Source: JAFECT01 sp963838235 (GTDB lineage: Bacteria > Pseudomonadota > Alphaproteobacteria > Caulobacterales > Caulobacteraceae). From it: a stretch of 64,000 nucleotides of DNA. The stretch is from positions 682,001-746,000 of the forward strand of contig CAWIQJ010000005.1 of NCBI GenBank assembly GCA_963838235.1, in the 5' to 3' direction. Made by a program: the position numbers and the translations under genes. The notes under the pieces were generated by a model that ran no database searches, had not been told where the DNA came from, and worked only from the letters and a program-made list of their open reading frames with translations. The number at the start of each line of letters is the position of its first letter. The stretch's first letter is position 1. This document shows, in pieces, positions 18,660-27,455 of this stretch.

Positions 18660-19523
18660 CTAGGGCATGTCCTGGCTGTAGTTGTCGTGCGAAGAGGACG
18701 TGCCCGGCGGCTCCAGGGTCAGGACCGTCACCGACACCGCGACCGCCAGCGCCGCGACGGCTGCCGCGCCGAGCATTTCGCGTGACAGCGAGTGGCGACG
18801 CATCGACAAGAGCCGCACGCGGAGCTCAAGCGGATGGCCGGCCATGCCGGACCAGGCGCAGGCGAGCCATGAGCGCGGGCCCGCGAGCTGGGCCTTCAGC
18901 AGCACTTCGCCGTAGGCGCGCGGCCCGACGTTGACGTCTTCGAGCGCGAGGGCGTCACAGGCCAGTTCCTGGTCGAGGCGCATCGCATGGCGCGCGAGGT
19001 GCATCAGCGGGTTGAACCAGAAGACGATGCCGGCGACCGCCGCGAACAGGTTGGTCACCGTGTCGCGTCTTTGCATGTGGACGCGCTCGTGGATGCGGAT
19101 GATGCGGCGCTCGCTGGCGTTGAACTGAACGGCGTAGTCGGCGGGGACGACGAGACGCGGCCACACGCCCACCACCGCGGGGCCGGCCTGTCCGCGCCGC
19201 TCCATCCGCCGGAAAGTCAGTTCCGCCCGGGCGAAAACGAGGAAGGCGGCGAGCGCGCCGAGGCTCCAGAGTTCGAGCGCGGCGCCCAGGCCGAAGTCGC
19301 GGTTGAGCGCGCCCGCTGCGGTCGTGATGGTCGCGTTCAGGGTCGCGATCGACGGCGCCAGGCCCGCGGCCAGGGCCGCAACCGGGATCGCCCAGAGCCG
19401 GTAGGCGAGCCGCGGCCCGATCAGCCAGCGCGCCCACGGACGCAGCAACAGGACCAGGACGATCGCGGCGGACGCCGCGAACTGGGTGCGCAACAAGACG
19501 CCGAAGAGGACTTCACCCAGCAT
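18660..19523 (-). CDS. M56 (BlaR1/MecR1-type) membrane metallopeptidase without a large sensor domain
   Basis: The 287-residue protein has hydrophobic helices at about 10-30, 38-60 and 80-100 and a C-terminal one at about 250-270. The cytoplasmic zinc protease motif is HERVHMQRRD (HExxH). Downstream FNPLMHLARHAMRLDQELAC, followed by DALALED, is the M56 ExxAD-like site. BlaR1 and MecR1 are about 585 residues with a penicillin-binding sensor. Here the chain stops about 15 residues after the last helix (EPPGTSSSHDNYSQDMP), so the beta-lactam sensor is missing. Members of this family cleave the partner BlaI-type repressor when signalled. The start overlaps the blaI stop by 11 bases, indicating one transcript. 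The signal and sensor are unknown. Confidence 0.85.
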   Translation of the reverse strand: MLGEVLFGVLLRTQFAASAAIVLVLLLRPWARWLIGPRLAYRLWAIPVAALAAGLAPSIATLNATITTAAGALNRDFGLGAALELWSLGALAAFLVFARAELTFRRMERRGQAGPAVVGVWPRLVVPADYAVQFNASERRIIRIHERVHMQRRDTVTNLFAAVAGIVFWFNPLMHLARHAMRLDQELACDALALEDVNVGPRAYGEVLLKAQLAGPRSWLACAWSGMAGHPLELRVRLLSMRRHSLSREMLGAAAVAALAVAVSVTVLTLEPPGTSSSHDNYSQDMP

Positions 19524-19881
19524 CGTCGTCGAGCTCGTCGAGCAGGGCGCGGATGCGTTCGACCTCCGCCGGGGTCAGCGCACGGCGTCCGGCGAAATGG
19601 GCCACCAGCGGCGCCAGCTCGCCGTCGAACAGTCGGTCGAGCAGACCCTGACTCTCGGCCTGCACATAGTCGGCGCGTTCGAGCAGGGCGCGGTAGTGGA
19701 CGACGCCGTCGATCCGCTCGGAGCGGATGGCCTGGCGCTTGAGCAGGCGGTGGATCAGGGTCTTGACCGTGGCCTCGCCCCAGTTCTGGGCCTTCACCGC
19801 CTCGACGATCCCGGCGGCGGTCAGCGCGCCCTCGCGCCAAAGGGCGTCCATGATCTGGCTCTCGGCGGGGGTGACGGCCAT
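19513..19881 (-). CDS. blaI: BlaI/MecI/CopY family transcriptional repressor
   Basis: The 122-residue protein has the winged-helix of Penicillinase_R proteins: TPAESQIMDALWREGALTAA, then ATVKTLIHRLLKRQ as the recognition region and a wing ending VHYRALLERADYV. The C-terminal dimerisation helix (SQGLLDRLFDGELAPLVAHF and LTPAEVERIRALLDEL) is standard. Such repressors bind TACA-N2-TGTA dyads and are inactivated by proteolysis through the partner M56 protease, encoded here by the overlapping next gene. A matching dyad lies five bases before the start codon, suggesting autoregulation. No beta-lactamase gene is nearby. The flanking genes on both sides are TonB-dependent receptors, so those are the likeliest targets. 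Confidence 0.92.
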   Translation of the reverse strand: MAVTPAESQIMDALWREGALTAAGIVEAVKAQNWGEATVKTLIHRLLKRQAIRSERIDGVVHYRALLERADYVQAESQGLLDRLFDGELAPLVAHFAGRRALTPAEVERIRALLDELDDDAG

Positions 19882-19886
19882 AGGGT

Positions 19887-19905
19887 CAACCTACAACCGT
19901 AAATT
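19887..19905. promoter_or_regulatory. Candidate BlaI operator in the blaI leader
   Basis: On the plus strand the site reads CAACCTACAACCGTAAATT, with core TACA-AC-CGTA. It ends five bases before the blaI ATG (minus strand). It matches the site at the start of receptor D at 15 of 19 positions. On the minus strand it would lie between a possible -35 TTGCTC and a possible -10 TAGGTT, a position suited to repression. Confidence 0.6.
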
Positions 19906-19928
19906 CGAGAGAGCAAGAGGCCGCCGCC

Positions 19929-22139
19929 TCAGTTGCTGTAGTCGAAGCCCGGGTCCTTCTTGGCCCCACCGCCGAAGGCATAGCTGAAGCCGATGAAGGC
20001 CGCCTGGGTGCGGCTGCGGTCGTGCAGAAACTCCGTGAAGTGCGGATCGAAGACGTCGGCCGACTGACGATAGGTCGCAAACGCGTCCTGAGCGGTGACG
20101 AATACCGACAGCTTGTCCGACAGCTTGCGCCGATAGCCGAGATTGATCAGCGGACCGAGCTGGGAGAATCCCTGCGGGTTCACCTCCTTGCCGCTGGCGC
20201 GCACGCCGATCTGGAAGAGGTCGTTGGGCGACGCCTGCCAGTTCAGACTGGCGCGGCCCGACAGCGTGGTCGCCGCGCGCGTGCCGGGGAAGCCTGCCGC
20301 TTCGGAATCGATCTCGGTGCGGTGCAGGTCGGCGCTCGCATTGTAGGTCAGCGACTTGATCAGACTTCCGTTCGCCACGAGCTCGAGGCCGGTGCTGTGG
20401 CTGCTTGTCAGGTTCGCGAAATTGCCGACGACGACGCCATCGGGAATCAAGGTGTTGACGCTCGTCAAACCGTGCTGGTTGTCCTTGTAGTAGAGCGTCG
20501 CGAGGTAATAGCGGCCGCCTGACTTGTACTGATAGCCCGCCTCGAAGTCCTGAGTCTCCTGGTCGCGCAGGTTCGGATTTCCGGTGTGCGCGTAGAAGGC
20601 GCCGTCCAGGTAGAGGAACGGGTCGAACAAGGCCGGCGACGGGCGTTCGACACGCTGGCTGTAGCTCGCGGACAGCTGTTGGGCGTCGCTGAGTGTGTAG
20701 GTGAGGTTCAGCGACGGATAGAGGCGGAAATGATCCGTCGTCTGGGTGACGCCCAAGGTCGCGTCGTCGATGCTCACCCGGCTCTGTTCGCCGCGCACGC
20801 CCGCCAGCACGTCGAGCTTGCCGAAAGGCTGTTCCCAGGTGGCGTAGAGCATGTCGATCTGGCGGCGGAAATGGAAGTCGTCGGTCTGGGCCGGATCGTC
20901 GGGCGCGGAGGGTGATGCGGCGCCCTGGACGCCGTGGTTTTGGCTCGTGGTGTCGTCAATCTGTAGCTCGTAGCCCGCCTTCAGGCGTGCGCCGTGCGGC
21001 ATCGGCGCCTGGTAGTCGGCCTTGATGTCGGTCAAGCCGTCGACGCTGGCGGTGCGCACGCGGTCGAACAGGTCGGGCAGCGGCGGCAGCATGCTGCTGT
21101 CGGTGAAGTCGAGGCCGAGGTTGTAGGGCGTGCGGTCGTAGCTGGCGATCAGGGTCAGGTCGTGGTTGTCGCCGTCGAAGGTCCGGCGCAGCGTCGCACT
21201 ACCGCCTTCGGTCTTGCGGTCGGTGTTGTCCTGGCCGCTGCGCGTGAACGCTTGGTCGAGCGCGCCCGACGTTTCGAAGGCCTCGAGCCTGGAGACGCTG
21301 GGCAGCCCCAGGAAGAAGTCGCTGTAGTGGGCTTCGGCGCTCAACTGCGTCTTGGGATCCAGCGCGTAGTCGACGCTGCCGCGCAAGTACCAGATGTGCA
21401 GCGCGCCGCTGCCGATGACGGTCTGGTCTTGCGTCGAAGTCGGGTGGCCGGTTGCGTCCAGCGTGGTGAGACGGTTGCTGTCGACCGTGTGCTGCGGATC
21501 GTAGCGATAGCCCCCGGTGATCTGCGCCGACAGCTTGTCGCCCTTGTAGGCGCCCACGGCGCTCGTGCTCCAGCGGCCGCGCGTGCCCTGGGACGCGCGG
21601 ATCGAGCCGGAGGGTCCGCTCTTGCGCGTCTTCTTGGTGATCAGATTGATGATGCCGCCGGATCCCTCGGGCGAATAGGCGGCGGAGGGATTGGTCATCA
21701 CCTCCACCCGCTGGTACTGGTCGGCGGGGATCGAGAGCAGAATCTGACCGGCGCCGGCGCCCTTGAACAGGCCGGACGGCTTGCCGTCGACCAGGATCTG
21801 GATGTTGGCGTCGCCGCGGATCGAGACGTTGCCGTTCAGGTCGACGCTCAGCGAGGGAATGTTGCGCAGCACGTCGGCGAGCGTGCCGGTCTGGCCCTGC
21901 AGGTCTTTGGTCAGGTCGTAGCTTCGCTTGTCGGGCGAACTGCGGAAATCATTTTGCTCGCCGGTGACCGTGACGCCCTTGACCGTGCTCGCGCCCTTGC
22001 CCGGCTGCTGCGCCGTTTGGGTCGGTTGGCCGGTTCCGGTTTGTTGGTCGGACTGGGCAAGCGCTGCGGCGGGCATGGCGGCGACCGCCAAGGCAAGGCT
22101 CACCCGGCGGGCCGTGCAGAACAAACGGAACTTCGACAC
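19929..22139 (-). CDS. TonB-dependent outer membrane receptor, copy E of five
   Basis: The 736-residue protein is the shortest and most upstream copy. It has a signal peptide ending AMPAAALAQ, a short Gln/Thr linker and a TonB-box-like STVKGVTVTGEQN. The plug has TLADVLRNIPSLSVDLNGNV and IRGDANIQILVDGKPSGLFK. The barrel repeats family motifs in diverged form (FANLTSSHSTGLELVANGSL) and ends AAFIGFSYAFGGGAKKDPGF. The start is a GTG at 22139 after CGGGGGATTCT, nearly the same leader as copy B. Its stop is 47 bases upstream of blaI, and the blaI promoter and operator fall in that gap. The ligand is unknown. Confidence 0.92.
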   Translation of the reverse strand: MSKFRLFCTARRVSLALAVAAMPAAALAQSDQQTGTGQPTQTAQQPGKGASTVKGVTVTGEQNDFRSSPDKRSYDLTKDLQGQTGTLADVLRNIPSLSVDLNGNVSIRGDANIQILVDGKPSGLFKGAGAGQILLSIPADQYQRVEVMTNPSAAYSPEGSGGIINLITKKTRKSGPSGSIRASQGTRGRWSTSAVGAYKGDKLSAQITGGYRYDPQHTVDSNRLTTLDATGHPTSTQDQTVIGSGALHIWYLRGSVDYALDPKTQLSAEAHYSDFFLGLPSVSRLEAFETSGALDQAFTRSGQDNTDRKTEGGSATLRRTFDGDNHDLTLIASYDRTPYNLGLDFTDSSMLPPLPDLFDRVRTASVDGLTDIKADYQAPMPHGARLKAGYELQIDDTTSQNHGVQGAASPSAPDDPAQTDDFHFRRQIDMLYATWEQPFGKLDVLAGVRGEQSRVSIDDATLGVTQTTDHFRLYPSLNLTYTLSDAQQLSASYSQRVERPSPALFDPFLYLDGAFYAHTGNPNLRDQETQDFEAGYQYKSGGRYYLATLYYKDNQHGLTSVNTLIPDGVVVGNFANLTSSHSTGLELVANGSLIKSLTYNASADLHRTEIDSEAAGFPGTRAATTLSGRASLNWQASPNDLFQIGVRASGKEVNPQGFSQLGPLINLGYRRKLSDKLSVFVTAQDAFATYRQSADVFDPHFTEFLHDRSRTQAAFIGFSYAFGGGAKKDPGFDYSN

Positions 22140-22301
22140 AGAATCCCCCGGCGGCCCTAAGGCCTATCCCCTAGCGCGGCGGATGAGGAGGGGAAAATGA
22201 AGCATTGGTAAGGCTTGCCGGCGCCTGTTCGATGCGACGCCCGCTTGTTCCTTCCCGTCTGGTAGCGATAGGGTGCGAGCGCTCATGCGAGGGAACATCC
22301 A

Positions 22302-24351
22302 GTGAAAACTCTGCTCCTGGGCGCCGCCGCGCTCGCAGCCCTGACCGTTGGCGTCGCCGTCGCCGCGCCTGCCGAGAAGGCGCTCCACTACGGCAAGTGG
22401 GGTTTTGACGCCGCCGGCGAGGACCCGTCGGTGAAGCCGGGCGACGACTTCTTCGCCTACGCCAACGGCGGCTGGGACAAGCGGACCGAAATCCCGGCCG
22501 ACCGCGTGCGCTTCGGCGACGACGAGGTGCTGAGCGACACCGCCGAGGCGCGCATCCGCACCATCATGGAGACCGGCGCCGATGGCGTGAGCGGACCGAC
22601 CGCCGCCGACGCCGCCAAGGTCGGCGCCTTCTATCACGCCTATATGGACGAGGCGCGGATCGAGGCGCTCGGCGCCAAGCCGATCGAGCCCGACCTGAGC
22701 GTCATCCGCAATGCGTCCTCGCGCGAGGCCTGGGGGAGGCCATGGGCGCAGGGCAGAGCGGCGGCTTCCTGCGCGCGCCGTTCGCCTGGGCATCGACACC
22801 GACGCCAAGGCGCCGGACCACTACATGGTGGGCATGGACCAGGGCGGCCTCAGCCTGCCCGACCGCGACTACTATCTCTCCGACAAGTTCGCGCGCGAAG
22901 AAGGCCGCCTACCAGGCCTATGTCGCTCAGATGCTGGCCTGATCGGCTGGGAGCATCCGGAGGAGAACGCCAAGGCGATCGTCGACCTCGAAACCTCGAT
23001 CGCCCAGGCGAGCTGGTCGCGCGCCGAACGCCGCGATCCGGACAAGACCTATAATCCGATGACGCCGGACCAACTGGAAGCGCCGCGCCGGGTTTCCGTG
23101 GCGCGCCTATCTGGCCAAGACCGGGCTTCCGCCGGTCGAGCAAGGCTCGATCGTCGGCGAGCCACCGCCTTCACCAAGATCGCCGCGATCTACGGCGCGA
23201 CGCCGCTCGAGACGCTGAAGGCCTGGTCGGCGTTCCGCGTGGCCGACGGCGCCGCGCCCTTCCTGTCCAAGCCGTTCGTCGACGCCAACTTCGACTTCCG
23301 CTCGAAGACGCTGTCGGGCCAGACCGAACAGCGGCCGCGCTGGAAGCGCGCGGTCGGCGTGGTCGATCGCGGCATGGGCGAGGCGGTCGGGCGGGTCTAT
23401 GTCGCGCGCTACTTCCCGCCGGAGGCCAAGGCCAAGATCGACGCCCTGGTCGGCGAACTGCGCGTCGCGCTGCACGCGCGCATCGACCAGCTCGACTGGA
23501 TGAGCCCCGAGACCAAGGCGAAGGCGCAGCGCCAAGCTCGACATGTTCACGGTGAAGATCGCCTACCCGGACAAGTGGCGCGACTATTCCGCGCTGCGGA
23601 TCGCCGCGACGACCTGTTCGGCGACATCGCGCGCGTCGCAGGCGTTCGAATGGAACCGGCGAGGTGAAGCGCCTCGAACGATCCGGTGGACCGAGTCCGA
23701 GTGGGGCATGACGCCCCAGACGGTGAACGCCTACTACAACCCGACCATCAACGAGATCGTCTTTCCCGCGGCGATCCTGCAGCCGCCGTTCTTCGATCCC
23801 GACGCCGACGCGGCGGTCAACTACGGCGGCATCGGCGGGGTGATCGGCCACGAGATGACCCACGGCTTCGACGACGAGGGCCGCAAGTTCGACGGCAAGG
23901 GCGCGCTGGCCGACTGGTGGACCGCCGGACGACGCCGACGAGTTCGAGGCCGCGGCCGAGCAAGCTGGGCGCGCAGTACGACACCTATCGCGCCGTTCCC
24001 GGGCGTGCACGTCAAGGGCGACCAGACCATGGGCGAGAACATCGCCGACCTCGGCGGCGTGCTGCATCGCGCTGGACGCCTATCACGCGCTCGCTGCACG
24101 GCAAGCCCGCGCCGGTGATCGACGGCCTGACCGGCGACCAGCGCTTCTTCCTTGGCCTACGCCCAGTCGTGGCGCGAGAAGTCGCGCGAAGACGCGATCC
24201 GCCAGCGGCTGGTCTCCGACGTCCACATTCGCCGGAGCTCTACCGGGTGAACGGCGTGGTGCGGAACATCGACGCCTGGTACGCGGCGTTCGGCGTGAAG
24301 CCGGGCGACAAGCTCTACCTGGCGCCGGCGGACCGCGTCAGGATCTGGTGA
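22302..24351 (+). pseudogene. M13 (neprilysin-like) metallopeptidase, reading frame broken by several indels
   Basis: Read across frames, the region encodes a full-length exported M13 peptidase of about 683 residues. It starts with a signal peptide (MKTLLLGAAALAALTVGVAV, GTG start at 22302) and the family segment KPGDDFFAYANGGWDKRTEI. The zinc site is GGVIGHEMTHGFDDEGRKFD (HExxH), followed by GENIADLGG. The C-terminus is RVNGVVRNIDAWYAAFGVKP, then RVRIW. The frame changes near 22737, 22785, 22895, 22938, 23085-23165, 23530 and several times between 23600 and 24160. Many breaks are repaired by restoring CCC where CC is written, for example GCCTG for GCCCTG at 22737, 22785 and 22938. Codon conservation on both sides argues for sequencing error and an intact gene. 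M13 enzymes cleave peptides in the periplasm. Confidence 0.85.
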
Positions 24352-24438
24352 AGGCGTGGCCGCAAAGCATCCCTGGTCAATTTGACCTGCGCGTTCGGCC
24401 CGGCCACAACCGTCTCCACAGTTCGGAGATAGTGGGGC

Positions 24439-25479
24439 ATGGCGGCGGACCCGCGCGAGATTGAGTCCAAGGCGCGTCAGGGGGACCTGAAGGCGCAGTT
24501 CGCCTATGCCGCCTTGCTCGACCAGCAGGGCCGTCACCCCGAGGCGCTGGACTGGCTCGCGCGCGCCGCGCGCGCCGGCGATGCGCGTTCGGGGACCTTC
24601 CTGGGCGCGCAGGTTGTTGACCGGCTATGCGGCGCCGAAGCTTCCGGACCGCGCGGCGCAGATGCTCGCGCTGGCCGCCGGCCACGGCGGCGCCGAGGCG
24701 AACGAACTGACCGCGGCCATGCGGGCGGCCGGACGCTTTCTGCCCGCAGGACTGGACGCGGCGTTCGACGCCCTGCAACGCGCGGCAGACGCGGCGACCT
24801 CGCGCCCGCGACCAGATGCGGCTGCTCGCGACCGTAGACGGCGTCGACTTGGAGGCCTTGCTGGCGGTTCCTGCGCCGCGCGTGCTGTCGGCCTCGCCGC
24901 GCATCGCGGCCTTCGACGGCTTTCTGACGGCGGACGCAGTGCGACTGGCTGATCGAACGCGCGCGGGGGCGCATCAAGCCGGCGCGCGTCTATGACGAGG
25001 GCACGGGCGGCGGCGTGCAGAGCCGCGCCCGCTCGAACGGCTCGACGGAATTTCATCTGATCGAGAGCGACGTGGTGATGGCGCTGGTCCGAGCCCGCAT
25101 CGCGCGCGCGACCGGCGTCGCGACGGCGAACTTCGAGGAGCTGTCGGTGCTGCACTACGAGACGGGCCAGGAGTTTGTCCGCCACGTGGACTTTCTCGAT
25201 CCCGAGAACCCGGCGCACGCGACCGTCATCGCTGAGCGCGGCCAGCGGGTCGCGACCTTCCTGATCTATCTGAACGACGGCTTCGAAGGCGGCGAGACGG
25301 AGTTCCCGCGCCTCGACCTGCGCTTCAAGGGCGGCAAGGGCGATGCGATCCTGTTCTGGAACGCCGACGCCGACGGCGAGCCCGACCGGATGACGCTGCA
25401 CGCGGGGCTGGCGCCGACGCGCGGGCGCAAGTGGCTGCTGTCGCAGTTCCTGCGCGACCGGCCCTGGCCCTACGAATAG
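24439..25479 (+). pseudogene. 2OG-Fe(II) oxygenase, prolyl 4-hydroxylase-like, with Sel1-like N-terminus (frame broken)
   Basis: The first frame encodes Sel1/TPR-like helices (LKAQFAYAALLDQQGRHPEA, LDWLARAARAGDARSGTFLG). After a break near 24610 the helical repeat continues (RAAQMLALAAGHGGAEANEL). Further breaks near 24800 and 24945 lead into the catalytic domain. That domain has ASPRIAAFDGFLTADACDWL, HYETGQEFVRHVDFLDPENP (Fe ligands in HVD), FLIYLNDGFEGGETEFPRLD and MTLHAGLAPTRGRKWLLSQF (distal His and 2-oxoglutarate-binding basic residue). The whole matches P4Hc-type oxygenases that hydroxylate peptidyl proline or related targets. The ATG at 24439 and stop at 25479 frame the gene. The breaks look like sequencing errors, as in the adjacent M13 gene. 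Confidence 0.8.
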
Positions 25480-25820
25480 GGGGCTATGAATAGGCTGAGA
25501 AAGGTAGGGGTCGCACGGTCTTGATCCCGAGCAAGAGAGGGCAAGCCGGAGAGAGCGGCCGCACGACCCCGTTTGGCGGCCCCCGCCGCCACTCGCCGCG
25601 GCACGAATCCTGGATCGCGGCAGCCGAACGCGAGCTGAAATATCGGGTCCCGGCTGGCGAATATCCTGCGCGCCGGAACGTGCGAGCCTTCTACGCCGAC
25701 CGGCCGGGTCGCAGCAGAAGGCGGATCGTCGCAGGTGAGCGATCAGCGTTCAGCCAACGTGGGCGCAACCGTGGCCAAGGGCGCCTGGACGGGACGCTCG
25801 AGCGCGATCATAAACGGGCC
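25480..25820. other. 341-bp gap without a supported gene
   Basis: An in-frame extension upstream of the DUF1697 ATG runs back to about 25521. It encodes an Arg-rich peptide with no hydrophobic, domain-like or family-like segment, and no ribosome-binding site precedes it. I see no RNA gene, hairpin terminator or repeat here. Confidence 0.5.
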
Positions 25821-26362
25821 ATGAGCCTCTATATCGCGCTCCTGCGCGGGGTGAATGTCGGCGGCCACGGCAAGGTCGCCATGGCCGATCTGAAAACCAT
25901 GCTCGCGGACATGGGCTTCGCTGAGCCGCGCAGCCTGTTGCAGAGCGGCAACCTGGTGTTCGGCGCCCAGCGCGCAAAGCCGGAGGCGTTGGAGACGTGG
26001 CTGCACAAGGAGATTTCGGCCCGGTTCGATCTCAAAACCGAACTGTTCGTGCGTTCACCGGAAGCGTGGGACGACCTGGTCGCCGGCAATCAGTTCACCG
26101 CCGAGGCGAAGACGGATCCGGGCCGCTGCTCGCCTGGGTGATGAAGCAGGCGCCGACCGCCAAGGCCGTCGAGGGCCTGCGCAACGCTAACCCCGGTCGC
26201 GAGACGATGCAGGCCAAGGGCCGCACGCTCTACATCTATTTTCCCGACGGGCAGGGCAACTCCAAGCTGACGTCGCTGATCGACCGGCACATGCCGGGCC
26301 GCGGCACGGGCCGCAACTGGAACACGGTGCTGAAGCTGCAGGCGATGGTCACCAAACCCTAA
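25821..26362 (+). CDS. DUF1697 family protein (one apparent frameshift near 26128)
   Basis: The product, about 180 residues, opens with the DUF1697 signature YIALLRGVNVGGHGKVAMAD, continues with SLLQSGNLVF and ends with SLIDRHMPGRGTGRNWNTVL. The break falls after NQFTAEAKTDPG. Writing GGGCCCGCTG where GGGCCGCTG stands restores LLAWVMKQAPTAKAVEGLRN in frame, so the true gene is probably intact. The family is cytoplasmic and without a proven biochemical role. The stop overlaps the stop of the convergent membrane protein gene by four bases. Confidence 0.85.
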
Positions 26363-26934
26363 CTGACGTTCGCCGCGCCGAGCCAGATCCACGCCACGTG
26401 GGCGACGAAGGCGGTAATGATGGCGCCCAGGACCACGACCATCAGGTTCATCTGGGCGAGGTGGCGCGAGGCGTCGTCGCCCTGGTGGAACTTGTCGTAG
26501 GCCGCACGGCGCACGAACAGCAGTGTGTAGAGCACCAGGAAGATCGCCGCGCCGACCAGGCTGAGCCAGAAGCCGACCATGTTCTGCGCCTGCTGCAGGC
26601 GGAAGATCCAGACGCCGTGGCTCGCCGGCGCCCAGACGGTCTCGCCGAACAGGGTCTTCATCACATCGACATTGACGAAGGACCAGGCGATGACCGGGAA
26701 CAGCATGGACAGGAAGACGATGCGCGTGCCGCGGTAGAGCAGGGCGCTGGCGCCGGAGACCGCGATCGCCATCACCGCTTCATAGACCACCAGGGCCACA
26801 AACGCTTTGCGTCCGCTCGACAGGTCGAGGTGCGGCACGGGCACGGCGCCGAAGAAGTGCAGCAGCGAAAAGGCGAAGGTCGCGACGGTGATGATCGCCG
26901 CGATGCGGTCGATCCACTTGAGCAGCTCACGCAT
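26359..26934 (-). CDS. Integral membrane protein of unknown function, about five helices
   Basis: The 191-residue protein has hydrophobic helices at about 10-30, 46-66, 72-92, 118-140 and 165-187. A cytoplasmic or periplasmic loop contains KFHQGDDASRHLAQMNLMVV. The start MRELLKWIDRIAAIITVATF has an amphipathic lead-in. No transporter or enzyme signature is visible. It stands alone between convergent and divergent neighbours. The function is unknown. Confidence 0.78.
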   Translation of the reverse strand: MRELLKWIDRIAAIITVATFAFSLLHFFGAVPVPHLDLSSGRKAFVALVVYEAVMAIAVSGASALLYRGTRIVFLSMLFPVIAWSFVNVDVMKTLFGETVWAPASHGVWIFRLQQAQNMVGFWLSLVGAAIFLVLYTLLFVRRAAYDKFHQGDDASRHLAQMNLMVVVLGAIITAFVAHVAWIWLGAANVS

Positions 26935-27086
26935 GACGGTCCCCCCAAAAGGCCCCGGCGGCAGTCTAGGGCAAAGCTGGGCCGTTTTCGACCGCTCCGC
27001 TTCAGGACTCTACCAGGAACTTGCGGGCGGGCGTCACGGTTAAGAAGCGGGACGAATTGGGCCGGGGCCCATCGAAGGAACAGCGA

Positions 27087-27365
27087 ATGAAACTCTTCCC
27101 TGTCTTAGCCAGTGCGAGTGTGTTGCTGATTTCCGCCGCCGCCTTTGCGCAAGACCAGCCGACCACGCCTCCGCCTCCGCCGGCCCAACCGGCCGCTCCG
27201 CCAGCGCCGGCCGCCACGCCGCCGGCTGACCAGGCGACGCCGATGACCGCTCAGTCCACCCCGACCTACGGCAAGGGCTGGAACGCGAAGAAATGTGCAG
27301 ACGCCAAGGCGAAGGGCAAAAAGATCCCCGACGGCGCCTGCCCGGACGAGATGGCGCCGAAGTAG
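27087..27365 (+). CDS. Small proline-rich exported protein
   Basis: The 92-residue product has a signal peptide (MKLFPVLASASVLLISAAAF, cleaved after AQ or nearby). A Pro/Ala-rich segment covers about residues 24-60. The basic C-terminal module (YGKGWNAKKCADAKAKGKKI, then PDGACPDEMAPK) contains two cysteines that may form a disulphide. AAGGA lies upstream of the ATG at 27087. The in-frame ATG at 27021 would add an unlikely basic leader. A terminator follows. The function is unknown and the location is periplasmic or extracellular. Confidence 0.75.
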   Translation: MKLFPVLASASVLLISAAAFAQDQPTTPPPPPAQPAAPPAPAATPPADQATPMTAQSTPTYGKGWNAKKCADAKAKGKKIPDGACPDEMAPK

Positions 27366-27375
27366 AGCTTCCTGC

Positions 27376-27412
27376 GCCCCGCTGGGCGGGTCCCGGCGGG
27401 GCGTCCTTTTCG
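27376..27412 (+). terminator. Rho-independent terminator after the proline-rich protein
   Basis: Stem arms CGCCCCGC (27376-27383) and GCGGGGCG (27397-27404) are followed by the T-rich tract TCCTTTTC. It starts ten bases after the stop codon. Confidence 0.7.
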
Positions 27413-27455
27413 ATCCAGGCTTCACCGGCGCCGTGCTTAGCCGTATGAGGCGGGG

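Noticed and set aside
22164..22808. A 214-codon minus-strand frame over the 5' end of the M13 gene
   Set aside because: It is antisense to conserved M13 sequence and has no family-like content.
25521..25820. An N-terminal extension of 100 residues on the DUF1697 protein
   Set aside because: The family starts exactly at ATG 25821 (MSLYIALLRGVN). The extension is Arg-rich, without domain features or a ribosome-binding site.
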